Shown here: one piece after another, positions 8,035 through 16,420 of the stretch | Position numbering within the stretch: the first letter of the stretch is position 1 | Layout: every line of letters starts with the position of its first letter | Notes under the pieces: generated by a model | Seen by the model: the letters and a program-made list of their open reading frames with translations, nothing else | The model's database searches: none | What the model was told of the DNA's origin: nothing | NCBI GenBank assembly: GCA_965226475.1 | Contig: CBDDDJ010000004.1 | Span: 2,356,001 to 2,420,000 of the forward strand | DNA: 64,000 bases | From: JASLMY01 sp965226475 | Lineage (GTDB): Bacteria; Pseudomonadota; Alphaproteobacteria; GCA-2731375 | Direction of reading: 5' to 3' | Made by a program: the position numbers and the translations under genes

Positions 8035-8940
8035 TCACGCGGCGGGCCTGATTGAGATCGCGGCGTGCCACGCCTGACGAGCTTGAGCGGGGCTCAGGTA
8101 GCCGTTCTTTTCGACGATCCACTGGGCATTGTAGAGTTCGACGAAGTCGCGGACGGCGTCCCGCAGCTCCGCGATGTTGCGGTAGATGCGACCATGGATG
8201 ATCTGTTCCTTCAGCGTGCGATTGAACCGCTCGGCGACGCCGTTGGTCTGGGGCTCGGCGACGAAGGCGTAGGACGGCTGGATGCCCCAGAACTTGATCT
8301 GGTTGGTGAAGTGGTCCGACAGATACTGGGAGCCGTGATCCATCCGCAAGGCCAGCCCCCGAGCCGCGCCGGCCGCGGTCGAGCCATACAGCCCGGCAAG
8401 CCCCATGGAGATCGGCTGCAGGGCGGCGAAGCGGTCGCCGCGCTTGCAGACATGCCAGCCGACACACTCGGCGTTCCAATGCTCGACGGCGGTGAAGATC
8501 CAGCCCCAGCCGTCGTCCACCGTGAACACCCGAACGCCATCGGTGCCCCACATGAGGTTCGGGGCATGAGTGATGATCTCACCGTCATGGGGATTGCCGC
8601 CACGGCGGCGGCAGCGATGGGGCGAGAGCAGATTGTTCTCGCGCATCAGGCGGAGCACCCGCTTGCGGGCAACCCGGATGTCGCGACAGACCCGAAGCCG
8701 AGCCCAGACCTTGCGGTAGCCCTCGCCCTCCCAGGGCGATGCCTCCAGGTCGGCTTCGATCGCCACCAGCAGCGCCTGGTCCGAGATCGCGGGCTTCGGT
8801 CCCCGACGCTTTGCCGGCGGCTGCTCGGCGTGCTGGCCGGAGGTCATGGCGTAGAACGAGGAGCGGGCCATGCCCCAGGCGGCGCAGACCCGCCGCAGGC
8901 CGTAGGCCAGACCCGTGCCGGGCGAGGTGGCGGCACTCAT
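8035..8940 (-). CDS. IS3-family transposase OrfB (integrase core)
   Basis: A 301-aa rve-type transposase. The N-terminal region carries the HTH_21-like segment, then the DDE core: WGTDGVRVFTVDD (D), RMDHGSQYLSDHF (D) and GVAERFNRTLKEQ (E). Its ATG overlaps the OrfA stop as ATGA, so coupling or reinitiation is possible instead of the -1 slippage usual in IS3. Confidence 0.9.
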   Translation of the reverse strand: MSAATSPGTGLAYGLRRVCAAWGMARSSFYAMTSGQHAEQPPAKRRGPKPAISDQALLVAIEADLEASPWEGEGYRKVWARLRVCRDIRVARKRVLRLMRENNLLSPHRCRRRGGNPHDGEIITHAPNLMWGTDGVRVFTVDDGWGWIFTAVEHWNAECVGWHVCKRGDRFAALQPISMGLAGLYGSTAAGAARGLALRMDHGSQYLSDHFTNQIKFWGIQPSYAFVAEPQTNGVAERFNRTLKEQIIHGRIYRNIAELRDAVRDFVELYNAQWIVEKNGYLSPAQARQAWHAAISIRPAA

Positions 8941-9368
8941 CGCCGCGACCTCCGCCGCCCCAAAGGGCCGAAGGTCTCCGTCTTGGCCTCCAGCAGTTCC
9001 ACCTGCATGGTCAACTCTCCGATCCGCTTCATGGCGCTATCCAGTTCCGCCTGCACCGGATCGCCCTTGCGTTGCTTGAGCGAGGCGTCGATCCCGCCGA
9101 TCGCTTTCTCACGCCACTGCTCGAGCCGGAAGATCTCTACGCCCAACTGGCGCGACAGAAGTTGCACCGGCTCGTCACGCAAAAGCCGCGGAACGACCTC
9201 ACGCTTGCGCGCCACCGTCCATCGCTGGCCAAGTCCCAGCGGGCCTGCCGGCAAAGCCTGGCCTGGGGAAAACGTGGACGAGCCAAGCTCGCCCGCATTT
9301 ACCACAGGCCCATCAACAGCAACTTTCTTCTCAAAATTATCGGCCATGTTCCGGTCCTCCTTGGACAC
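8937..9368 (-). CDS. IS3-family OrfA (DNA-binding component)
   Basis: A 143-aa protein with a helix-turn-helix region (KREVVPRLLRDEPVQLLSRQ, then VEIFRLEQWREKA) followed by a leucine-zipper-like tail (KRIGELTMQVELLEAK). It ends four bases into OrfB. Confidence 0.85.
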   Translation of the reverse strand: MSKEDRNMADNFEKKVAVDGPVVNAGELGSSTFSPGQALPAGPLGLGQRWTVARKREVVPRLLRDEPVQLLSRQLGVEIFRLEQWREKAIGGIDASLKQRKGDPVQAELDSAMKRIGELTMQVELLEAKTETFGPLGRRRSRR

Positions 9369-9413
9369 TTCGATTAAGCCAATTCTGTGTCCAAGGAAAT
9401 CGGGTCCGACTCA

Positions 9414-9447
9414 CTGGTGCGGCCAGGCACCACGGAACTGATGGAAG
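9414..9447 (+). pseudogene. 34-bp remnant of the cytosine-deaminase-like gene between IS3 and IS4
   Basis: The bases between the two ISs read LVRPGTTELME in the frame that continues after the IS4 (MEAAVKAGADLVGGIDP). Together they restore a PGTxELMxxAVxxGADLVGGIDP segment typical of cytosine-deaminase-like amidohydrolases. Everything upstream is gone. Confidence 0.6.
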
Positions 9448-10761
9448 CCACTACTGTCCGGTTAACTGAGCGGTGCTGGCTTTGAGAGCCAGGATTTCTG
9501 CGGGGTTTGAAGCGAAAATGCATGGTGTCGATTTGAATTGGATGGAGCACTTTTCGGAGTTTCTCCGAGGAGATGCTCATGAACACCGGCAAGACCCTGT
9601 TCGCTCAGCTCATGGACTTCCTGCCATGGACTACTTTCACGCGGATCGTCGACCGGTATGGCGGCGATCACCGGGTCCGGACGCTTTCCTGCGCCGAGCA
9701 ATACCGGTCCATGGCCTTCGCCCAGCTGACCTACCGGGAAAGCCTGCGCGACATCGAGACCTGCCTCTCGGTCCACGCATCGAAACTCTATCACATGGGC
9801 TTCCGCCAGCCGGTCCGGCGCTCGACGCTGGCCGATGCCAACGAAAGGCGCGACTGGCGTATCCATGCGGCGTTGGCCCAGCGGCTCATCACCCAGGCGA
9901 GGACGCTGTACGTCGACGAAGAACTGGGGTTGGACCTGACCAATACCGTCTACGCCCTGGACTCGACGACCATCGCTCTGTGCCTGTCGGTCTTTCCGTG
10001 GGCGCACTTCCGCGCCACCAAGGCGGCGGTGAAGATGCACACGCTGCTCGACCTGCGGGGCAACATTCGGAGTTTATCCACATCTCGGATGGCAAGCTGC
10101 ACGACGTTCATGCCCTCGATATGCTCTTGCCGGAAGCCGGAGCCATCTACGTCGTGGATCGTGGCTACGTCGACTTTGCCCGCCTTTATGTGTTGCACCA
10201 AGCCGGGGCCTTCTTCGTCACGCGTGCCAAGTCGAACATCGATGCTCATCGCGTCTATTCGGCGCCGACGGATCGCTCGACCGGCATCATTTGCGACCAG
10301 ACCATCTCCCTGGACGGCTTCTACACCCGACAGGATTACCCCGAACTTCTGCGGCGCATCCGCTTCAAGGACCCCGAGTCCGGCAAGACGCTGGTCTTCA
10401 TCACCAACAACTTCTCGCTTCCGGCCGCCACCATCTGCGCGCTCTACAAAAGCCGCTGGCAGGTGGAACTCTTCTTCAAGTGGATCAAGCAGCATCTTCG
10501 GATCAAGCAGTTCTACGGCACGTCGGAGAACGGGGTGAAGACGCAGATCTGGATTGCCGTCTCGGTCTACGTCCTCGTCGCCATCGTCAAGAAGCGCCTC
10601 GACCTGGACGCCTCACTCTACACTTTGTTACAGATCCTCTCGGTGACCCTCTTCGAGAAAATGCCCATACATCAAGCACTTGCGGGAGACGAAAACAGAT
10701 GCAACGCTTCGCAAATAACCAACCAATTGAATTTATTCAATTTTTAACCGGACACTAGTGG
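9448..10761 (+). mobile_element. IS4-family insertion sequence
   Basis: A 1314-bp element with 18-bp inverted ends (ccacta, c/g, tgtccggttaa). A 7-bp direct repeat, atggaag, lies immediately outside both ends (9441-9447 and 10762-10768), marking insertion into the amidohydrolase gene. Confidence 0.9.
9573..10747 (+). pseudogene. IS4-family transposase, frameshifted
   Basis: The first 165 codons (from 9573 or the ATG at 9579, after a GGAG) cover LRDIETCLSVHASKLYHMGF and the first catalytic Asp in YALDSTTIALCLS. At about 10065 one base appears to be missing (LRGNI then HISDGKLHDVHALD), and the frame shifts to the one ending at 10747. That part carries YVVDRGYVDFARLY (second Asp) and YKSRWQVELFFKWIKQHLR (Glu). 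The shift point has no slippery run, so this is probably an inactivating mutation. Confidence 0.8.
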
Positions 10762-11454
10762 ATGGAAGCGGCGGTCAAGGCGGGCGCGGACTTGGTCGGC
10801 GGCATCGACCCATCGGTCATCGAACGCGACCCGGCCGGCCATATCGACGGGATCTTCGCCATCGCCGACTGCCACGGCGTGGGCATCGACATTCATCTGC
10901 ACGAGCCCGGCGCCCTGGGCGGGTTCGCCATCGAGCTAATTGCGGATCGGACGCGCGCCCTCGGCCTACAGGGAAAGGTGACCGTCAGCCACGCCTTTTG
11001 CCTCGGCATGGTGGATCAGCCCTACTTCGAGGAACTCGCGGGCCGGCTCGTCGACAACGGGATCTCGATCATGACCCATGCGCCGGGTCATGTCGACTTC
11101 CCGCCGATCAAGCCGCTTCGCGAGGCGGGCGTCTCGCTTTGTTCTGGCTCCGACACCATTCGGGATTCGTGGGCCCCATATGGGAATGCGGACATGCTGG
11201 AACGCGCGATGCTGCTCGGCTACCGGAGCAATTACCGCCTGGATTCGGACCTCGAGACGGCGTTGGATATGACCACCTTCGGCGGCGCCGCGGTCATCGG
11301 CGCTAAGGGCTACGGTCTCGAAGTCGGCTGTCGAGCCGACTTCGTCGTCGTTCCGGGTGAAACCCTGGCCGAGGCCGTGGTCAGCCGACCGCCGCGGACC
11401 CTTGTGGTCAAGGGAGGTGTGGTCGTCGCGCGCGACGGAATCTGCCTCGTTTGA
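10762..11454 (+). pseudogene. cytosine-deaminase-like amidohydrolase, C-terminal two-thirds
   Basis: A 230-codon open frame whose first codon is the ATG of the IS4 target duplication. It reads ADCHGVGIDIHLHEPGALGG, TVSHAFCLG (metal-binding His region), then GVSLCSGSDTIRDSWAPYG, where the late catalytic Asp region of CodA-like enzymes sits, and the usual C-terminal strand with GCRADFVVV. These enzymes deaminate cytosine or related s-triazine/pyrimidine rings. The N-terminal HxH motif is missing, so this is inactive. It lies upstream of the NMT1-type importer and probably belonged to that operon. Confidence 0.7.
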
Positions 11455-11467
11455 AATCAAAATCTAA

Positions 11468-12436
11468 GTGTCCGTCCGGGGACTTTATGAGTCGGATGAA
11501 TCGGTTATCCGGCGCCCCCTCTTGAAGAGCTGAATCAGCTGTGATTCTCTGGGGTGGTGAATTTACTCTTGAGGTGCCCCATGTGGACTGCCGACAACCG
11601 CCCGCGCTACAACCGCGACAAACTGCGTTATCCGAGCGACCTGACCGATGCGGAATGGGCGCATATCGAGCCGCTGATCCCGCCGGGCAAGCCCGGCGGC
11701 GGCAAACGGCGCGTCGCTATCCGCGAGGTGATCAACGGCGTGATGTACATTCTGAGCACCGGCTGCCAGTGGCGCGCGCTGCCCAAGGATTTGCCGCCCA
11801 GAAGCACCGTGCATGATTACCTCGGCCTGTGGAACTGGGACGGCACGCTGGATCGCATCCATCATGCGCTCTACCTCAAGTGCCGCGAGAAAGCCGCGCG
11901 CGAAGCCAGCCCCACGGCCTGCATCATCGACACTCAGAGTGTGAAAAGCGCTGAAAAAGGGGGGCTCGCATCGACAGCCACGGCTTCGATGCCGGCAAGC
12001 TGATCAAGGGCAAGAAGCGGCATGTTCTGGTCGATACGCAAGGCTTGCTGCTGCACGGCATCGTCACCGCCGCCAACGTTCAGGATCGCGACGGCGGTCT
12101 CGCGCTGCTGGCGACCTTGTTCGGTCTGTTTCCCTTTCTCGGGAAATTGTTCGCCGACAGCGCCTATCAGGGGCCGGTCTTTCACCGCGCCCTGGCCGGC
12201 ATCCTGCCCGATCTCGAGACCGAGATCGTCAAGCGATCCGATCGGGTGAAGGGCTTCGTCGTCCAGCCCAGGCGTTGGGTGGTCGAACGCACCATCGCCT
12301 GGCTCAACCGCTGCCGCCGACTGGCCAAGGACTGGGAGAACCTCAACCGCAACGCGCTCGCCTTCATCAAGCTCGCGTCCATTCGACTCATGCTCCGAAA
12401 ACTCTGTAATCCTACATAAAGTCTCCGGACGGACTC
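11468..12436 (+). mobile_element. IS5-family (IS427-like) element, copy 1
   Basis: A 969-bp element with inverted ends (gtgtccgtccggggactttatg / complement of gagtccgtccggagactttatg) flanked by taa on both sides (11465-11467, 12437-12439). An almost identical copy lies in reverse orientation at 18037-19005. Confidence 0.9.
11581..12419 (+). CDS. IS5-family transposase, probably made by -1 frameshifting
   Basis: Two overlapping frames. The first, from ATG at 11581 after TGAGG, carries the DUF4096-like N-terminus (YPSDLTDAEWAHIEPLIPP) and the first Asp (IIDTQSVKS). The second, to 12419, carries ADSAYQG (Asp) and VVERTIAWLNRCRRL (Glu). They join by stepping back one base in the AAAAAGGGGGG run at about 11953-11963, giving KGG then RIDSHGFDAGKLIKGKK. 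The inverted copy has the same run and the same frames. This supports programmed frameshifting, as known for the IS427 group, over a random mutation. Confidence 0.8.
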
Positions 12437-12619
12437 TAAGCTTGTGGAGAATTTGGAGGCCGCATGACACAACGCGCCATTGGTCGGCTCCGCCTCGCGA
12501 CGACCGCTCACCGAACCCAAGAAACTTCTGCGCGTGACCGGCATGGGGTAGTGACATTTCTCTGCAATTGAGCCAATATTAATTTCCATAAAGTAGAAAT
12601 TCGTAACGGGAGGAAAACC

Positions 12620-13621
12620 ATGAAACACCTGTATCTTCGCCTTGGCACGGCCGTCGTCGCCGTCGCCGGTGTTGCCCTTGGCACCACGTCCGCCTCGGCC
12701 CTCGATAAAGTCCACTTGCAGACCGACTGGATCCCGTCCGGCGAGCATGCCATGTATTTCGCCGGCTGGCAGAAGGGCTTCTGGGAGGACGAGGGCATCG
12801 ACATCAACGTCACCCGTGGCTACGGCTCGGGCGACACGGTGACCAAGGTCGGCGCCGGCGCCGCCGACTTCGGGGTCGCCGACATCGGCGCCGTGCTCAC
12901 CGCCAAGCAGCGCACCGACCTCCCGGTGAAGACCATCATGCAACTCTACACCCATTCGCCGCATTCGCTGTTCGTCCTCAAGAGCTCGGGCATCACCGAC
13001 TTCAAGGGACTCGAGGGCAAGAAGATCAGCATCACGCCGGGCAACAGCCACAAGCTTTATTTTCCCTCGGTGGCCGAAAGGTCGGGCACCGATCCCAGCA
13101 AGATCATCTGGGTCAACACCGACGCCTCGGCCATGGCGGCCATGCTGATCGCTAAGCGCATCGACGCCGCGCCGTTTTACTCCATGCACCAATACTACCA
13201 GAACAAGGCGGCCATGCGCTCCGGCGAGGAAATCGTCGCCCTGCCCTTCGAGAAGGTGGGCTTCACTATCTATTCGGCTTCCATCATCACCTCCGAGAAG
13301 ATGCTCCAGGACAAGCCCGATCTGGTGAAGCGATTCCTCAGGGCGACCCAGCGCTCCTTCAAGTGGGCCAGGGACAACCAGCTCGAGGCCTGCCAATTGC
13401 ACGTCAAGAAGAACCCTGTGGTGGATCTGGACGACTGCCAGGGCAGCCTGCGCGCCACCGTCAAATTCGTCTTCAACGACCACTCGAAGTCAACCGGCCT
13501 CGGCCAGATCGACGACGCCCGGCTGGCCTTCACTTACAAATCCATCGCCGCCGCCCAGAAACTGGACCCCAATTGGGACCCCCATCAGGCCATCGACACC
13601 AGCCAAGTGCCATCCAATTGA
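12620..13621 (+). CDS. NMT1/THI5-like ABC transporter substrate-binding protein
   Basis: A 333-aa periplasmic protein with a classical signal peptide (hydrophobic run VAVAGVALGTTSASA, cleavage near ASA-LD). The mature part starts with KVHLQTDWIPSGEHAMYFAGWQKGF, the NMT1/THI5 pattern, followed by YGSGDTVTKVGAGAADFGVAD. Family members bind thiamin-pyrimidine precursors, riboflavin, sulfonates or nitrile-like compounds. The surrounding deaminase and amidohydrolase genes favour a pyrimidine- or purine-like heterocycle here (inference). A strong GGGAGGA precedes the ATG. The ATPase and permease follow. Confidence 0.85.
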   Translation: MKHLYLRLGTAVVAVAGVALGTTSASALDKVHLQTDWIPSGEHAMYFAGWQKGFWEDEGIDINVTRGYGSGDTVTKVGAGAADFGVADIGAVLTAKQRTDLPVKTIMQLYTHSPHSLFVLKSSGITDFKGLEGKKISITPGNSHKLYFPSVAERSGTDPSKIIWVNTDASAMAAMLIAKRIDAAPFYSMHQYYQNKAAMRSGEEIVALPFEKVGFTIYSASIITSEKMLQDKPDLVKRFLRATQRSFKWARDNQLEACQLHVKKNPVVDLDDCQGSLRATVKFVFNDHSKSTGLGQIDDARLAFTYKSIAAAQKLDPNWDPHQAIDTSQVPSN

Positions 13622-13690
13622 CGCCACCAAGGTGCCGGACCGTCCCCGGGCGGTCCGGCCGGCGTCGCGACGGACGGTTTCGAAAAAGAC

Positions 13691-14467
13691 ATGATCGAGG
13701 TCGATCGTCTGTCCAAGGTGTTCCGCTCTCGCGATGGCGCCGCCGTTGTCGCCCTCGAGGACATCTCGCTGACCATCGGCGACAACGAGTTCGTCACCAT
13801 CGTCGGCCCTTCTGGCTGCGGCAAGTCCACGCTTCTGCGCCTGGCGTCGGGCCTGATCCGGCCGACCTCGGGCAGCGTCGCCATCGACGGGACCATGGTC
13901 GAGGAACCGCGCCAGGATACGGGCATCGTCTTCCAAATGCCGGTGCTGCTACCCTGGGCGACGATCCTCGACAACGTGCTGTTCCCGCTCAAGATGTTGC
14001 ACCGCAAGGAGGCGGACGGCGCCGAGAAGGCCCGCCAACTGCTGACCTTGGTGGGGCTGGGCGGGTTTGAGGGCAAGTACCCCCGCGAGCTTTCCGGCGG
14101 CATGCAGCAGCGTGCCGCCATCTGCCGCGCGCTGATCCACAACCCCAGCATCCTGCTGATGGACGAGCCCTTCGGCGCCCTCGACGCGCTGACCCGCGAG
14201 GAGATGGCGCTCGAGGTCCTGCGCATCTGGACCGACCAGCCGAAGACCATCCTGTTCGTTACCCATTCCATCACCGAGGCGGTGCTGCTCGCAGATCGCG
14301 TGGTCGTCATGTCGGCCAGGCCCGGGCGCATCGTCGAAATCATCGACGTGGACCTGCCCAGGCCCAGGACGTTCGAAATCGAGGCGCATCATGAATTCCA
14401 GCATTCCACCCGGCGCATCCGGGAACTCATCTTCGGCAACCGAAGCGGCGGACGCGCCGAAGGTTAG
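13691..14467 (+). CDS. ABC transporter ATP-binding protein (SsuB/TauB type)
   Basis: A 258-aa ATPase for the NMT1-type importer. It has Walker A GPSGCGKST near residue 38, Q-loop QMPVLLPWATILDN, signature LSGGMQQRAAICRAL, Walker B ILLMDEPFGALD and the switch His in FVTHSITEAVLLADR. It starts 70 bp after the binding-protein gene, and its 3' end overlaps the permease start by 77 bp in another frame. The C-terminal tail past residue 235 (EFQHSTRRIRELIFGN) is ordinary for the family. Confidence 0.9.
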   Translation: MIEVDRLSKVFRSRDGAAVVALEDISLTIGDNEFVTIVGPSGCGKSTLLRLASGLIRPTSGSVAIDGTMVEEPRQDTGIVFQMPVLLPWATILDNVLFPLKMLHRKEADGAEKARQLLTLVGLGGFEGKYPRELSGGMQQRAAICRALIHNPSILLMDEPFGALDALTREEMALEVLRIWTDQPKTILFVTHSITEAVLLADRVVVMSARPGRIVEIIDVDLPRPRTFEIEAHHEFQHSTRRIRELIFGNRSGGRAEG

Positions 14468-15251
14468 CCTCTGGAAGCTCGGCAACCTGGGGCAGGACGT
14501 CTTCCTGCCCATCGGGGTCTTCATCCTGCTGCTGATCGTCTGGGAGGCGGCGGTCGAAATCTTCGACATACCCCTCTTCCTGCTGCCGGCACCCAGCAGC
14601 ATCTGGACCGAGAGCGTCGCCATCGCCGGCACCATGGGCGAACATAGCCTGGCGACGCTCCAGACCGTGGTCCTCGGCTTTATCATCTCCATCGCCATCA
14701 GCCTGCCGCTGGCGGTATTCTTGACCTCCTCGCCGGTGATCTCCAGCGCCATCTATCCGCTGCTGGTCCTTACCCAGTCGATCCCCAAGGTGGCCCTGGC
14801 GCCGATCCTGGTGGTGATGCTGGGGGCCAACGAGCTGCCGCGCCTGGTCATCACCTTCCTGGTCACCTTCTTCCCGCTGGTCATCGCCATCGCCGTCGGC
14901 CTGTTGTCGGTGCCCGCCGAATTGATCGAGTTGGGACGCTCCTTCAAGGCCTCGAAATTGCAGGAGCTCTACCGTATCCGCCTGCCCTACGCGGTGCCCT
15001 TCATCTTCAGCGGCCTCAAGGTGGCCATCGCGCTGGCCGTAGTCGGCGCCGTGGTCGGCGAGTTCGTCAACGCCGACAAGGGGCTGGGCTACCTGATCGT
15101 CACCGCGACGGCGTTCTTCAAGACGCCGGTGGCCTTCGGTGCCCTGATCCTGCTGTCGATCATGGGCATCGTCTTGTTCCAGGTGGTGGTGATCATCGAG
15201 CGGATCTTCTTCCCGTGGTCCGCCGCCAACCAGGAGACCACCATTGGCTAG
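14391..15251 (+). CDS. ABC transporter permease (BPD_transp_1, SsuC/TauC type)
   Basis: A 286-aa inner-membrane permease with about six hydrophobic segments after a roughly 40-residue polar N-terminus. The EAA-type loop is visible as EFVNADKGLGYLI near residue 225. If the ATG at 14391 is the true start it overlaps the ATPase gene by 77 bp; no later start gives a full first helix, so the overlap is accepted. The stop lies 13 bp before the target duplication of the IS1595 element. Removing that element puts the amidohydrolase start about 80 bp downstream. Confidence 0.88.
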   Translation: MNSSIPPGASGNSSSATEAADAPKVSLWKLGNLGQDVFLPIGVFILLLIVWEAAVEIFDIPLFLLPAPSSIWTESVAIAGTMGEHSLATLQTVVLGFIISIAISLPLAVFLTSSPVISSAIYPLLVLTQSIPKVALAPILVVMLGANELPRLVITFLVTFFPLVIAIAVGLLSVPAELIELGRSFKASKLQELYRIRLPYAVPFIFSGLKVAIALAVVGAVVGEFVNADKGLGYLIVTATAFFKTPVAFGALILLSIMGIVLFQVVVIIERIFFPWSAANQETTIG

Positions 15252-15326
15252 CGCGTTTTTTGTTGGGGATTATATACTTGACGCCATGGATGCGGCTCCC
15301 TATATTAGGTGGAGAGGGAGGCGATC

Positions 15327-16268
15327 ATGGCTCACAAAGCACCTGGCAAGCACTATAGAGAGGGAATGTCGCTGGTCCAACTCATGGATCTTTTCCCTAC
15401 TGAGGAAGCCGCGCACGATTGGTTTGGGGAGCAGCGCTGGCGTAAGACCGGACGCCACTGTCCGCGCTGTGGGTCAACCGGGACCGCGCCCAGCAAGCGC
15501 CAGTTCACCTTTTGGTGCCCCGACTGCAAACAACGCTTCAGCGTTCGTACCGGGACCGTCCTTGAGGAATCCCGCCTTCCCTTGCGTAAGTGGGTAATTG
15601 CTATCTATCTCCACCTGACAAGCCTCAAGGGCGTGTCGAGCATGAAATTGCATCGTGATATCAACGTCACGCAAAAGACCGCATGGTTCATGCTACAGCG
15701 CATCAGCAAGGCATGGGCGAACAACGACGATGATGACTGGCCGTTCGCTGGCCCGGTTGAAATCGACGAAACCTACATGGGCGGCAAGGAACGCAACAAG
15801 CACAAGGGTAAGAAGCTCAAGGCTGGCAGGGGCACAGTCGGCAAGACCGCCGTTGTCGGTGCCAAGGATCGCAAGACCAACAAGATCAAGGCTGCGGTCG
15901 TGAAAGTGACCGACGCCAAGACGCTACAAGGCTTCGTGATCGCCACAACGCTCGCTGGCGCCACGGTCTATACCGACGATGCAGCGGCCTACAGAGGCAT
16001 GCCCTTCGACCATGCGACCGTCCGGCACAGCGTTGGCGAGTATGTTGACGGCATGGCCCATACCAACGGGATCGAGTCGTTCTGGTCAATGCTGAAAAGG
16101 GCGCACAAGGGCGTATATCACAAGATGAGCGCCAAGCATTTGCAACGCTACGTAGACGAATTTGTGGGCCGCCACGGTGTGCGCGAGCGCGACACGCTGG
16201 ACCAGATGCAATCGGTTGTTGACGGGATGGTCGGAAAGCGGCTAATGTACCGCGATCTGATTGCATAA
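15327..16268 (+). CDS. IS1595-family transposase (ISNwi1-like)
   Basis: A 313-aa transposase read from the ATG at 15327, which has GGGAGG upstream. The zinc ribbon is CPRCGSTG...CPDCKQRF. The DDE-type core follows: VEIDETYMGGKERNK (D), VYTDDAAAYRG (D) and MAHTNGIESFWSMLKRAHKG (third catalytic region). It looks complete and could mobilise the remaining ends. Confidence 0.88.
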   Translation: MAHKAPGKHYREGMSLVQLMDLFPTEEAAHDWFGEQRWRKTGRHCPRCGSTGTAPSKRQFTFWCPDCKQRFSVRTGTVLEESRLPLRKWVIAIYLHLTSLKGVSSMKLHRDINVTQKTAWFMLQRISKAWANNDDDDWPFAGPVEIDETYMGGKERNKHKGKKLKAGRGTVGKTAVVGAKDRKTNKIKAAVVKVTDAKTLQGFVIATTLAGATVYTDDAAAYRGMPFDHATVRHSVGEYVDGMAHTNGIESFWSMLKRAHKGVYHKMSAKHLQRYVDEFVGRHGVRERDTLDQMQSVVDGMVGKRLMYRDLIA

Positions 16269-16280
16269 ATGTAGGATGTA

Positions 16281-16420
16281 ATGCCTGTATTTATAGTTCT
16301 CACGGCTGACAAAGAAGAGCCAATCGTCGGAACCCTGAAAAAGGAGTTTGGCGAGAACTGGTTCCAAATATGGGACCACCAGTGGTTGGTTGATGCCAAT
16401 GAAACAGCAGAATCTCTTTC
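16281..16420 (+). pseudogene. IS1595 passenger gene 1, 5' part (split by IS66 and IS5)
   Basis: It starts 12 bp after the transposase stop with MPVFIVLTADKEEPIVG and runs to the IS66 target duplication. Removing IS66 and IS5 with one copy of each target repeat joins ...AETAESLS to KKLMAAEGDSIFAVF in one frame, giving about 83 aa ending WFELPRDP. The small alpha/beta pattern is reminiscent of SinR-like/Cas2-fold proteins, but that is only a guess from layout. Confidence 0.6.

Larger units (their letters stand above)
8000..9413 (-). mobile_element. IS3-family insertion sequence, copy 1
   Basis: A 1414-bp element with imperfect inverted ends: tgtagcgcacccggttccttggacaca at the left and the complement of tgagtcggacccgatttccttggacaca at the right. 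A second copy of identical length lies at 57736-59149 and differs by a few substitutions. No matching 3-bp target duplication is seen. Confidence 0.9.

Noticed and set aside
8065..9441. 458-codon frame antisense to IS3 copy 1
   Set aside because: Opposite to well-defined IS3 orfA/orfB; composition only reflects the complement.
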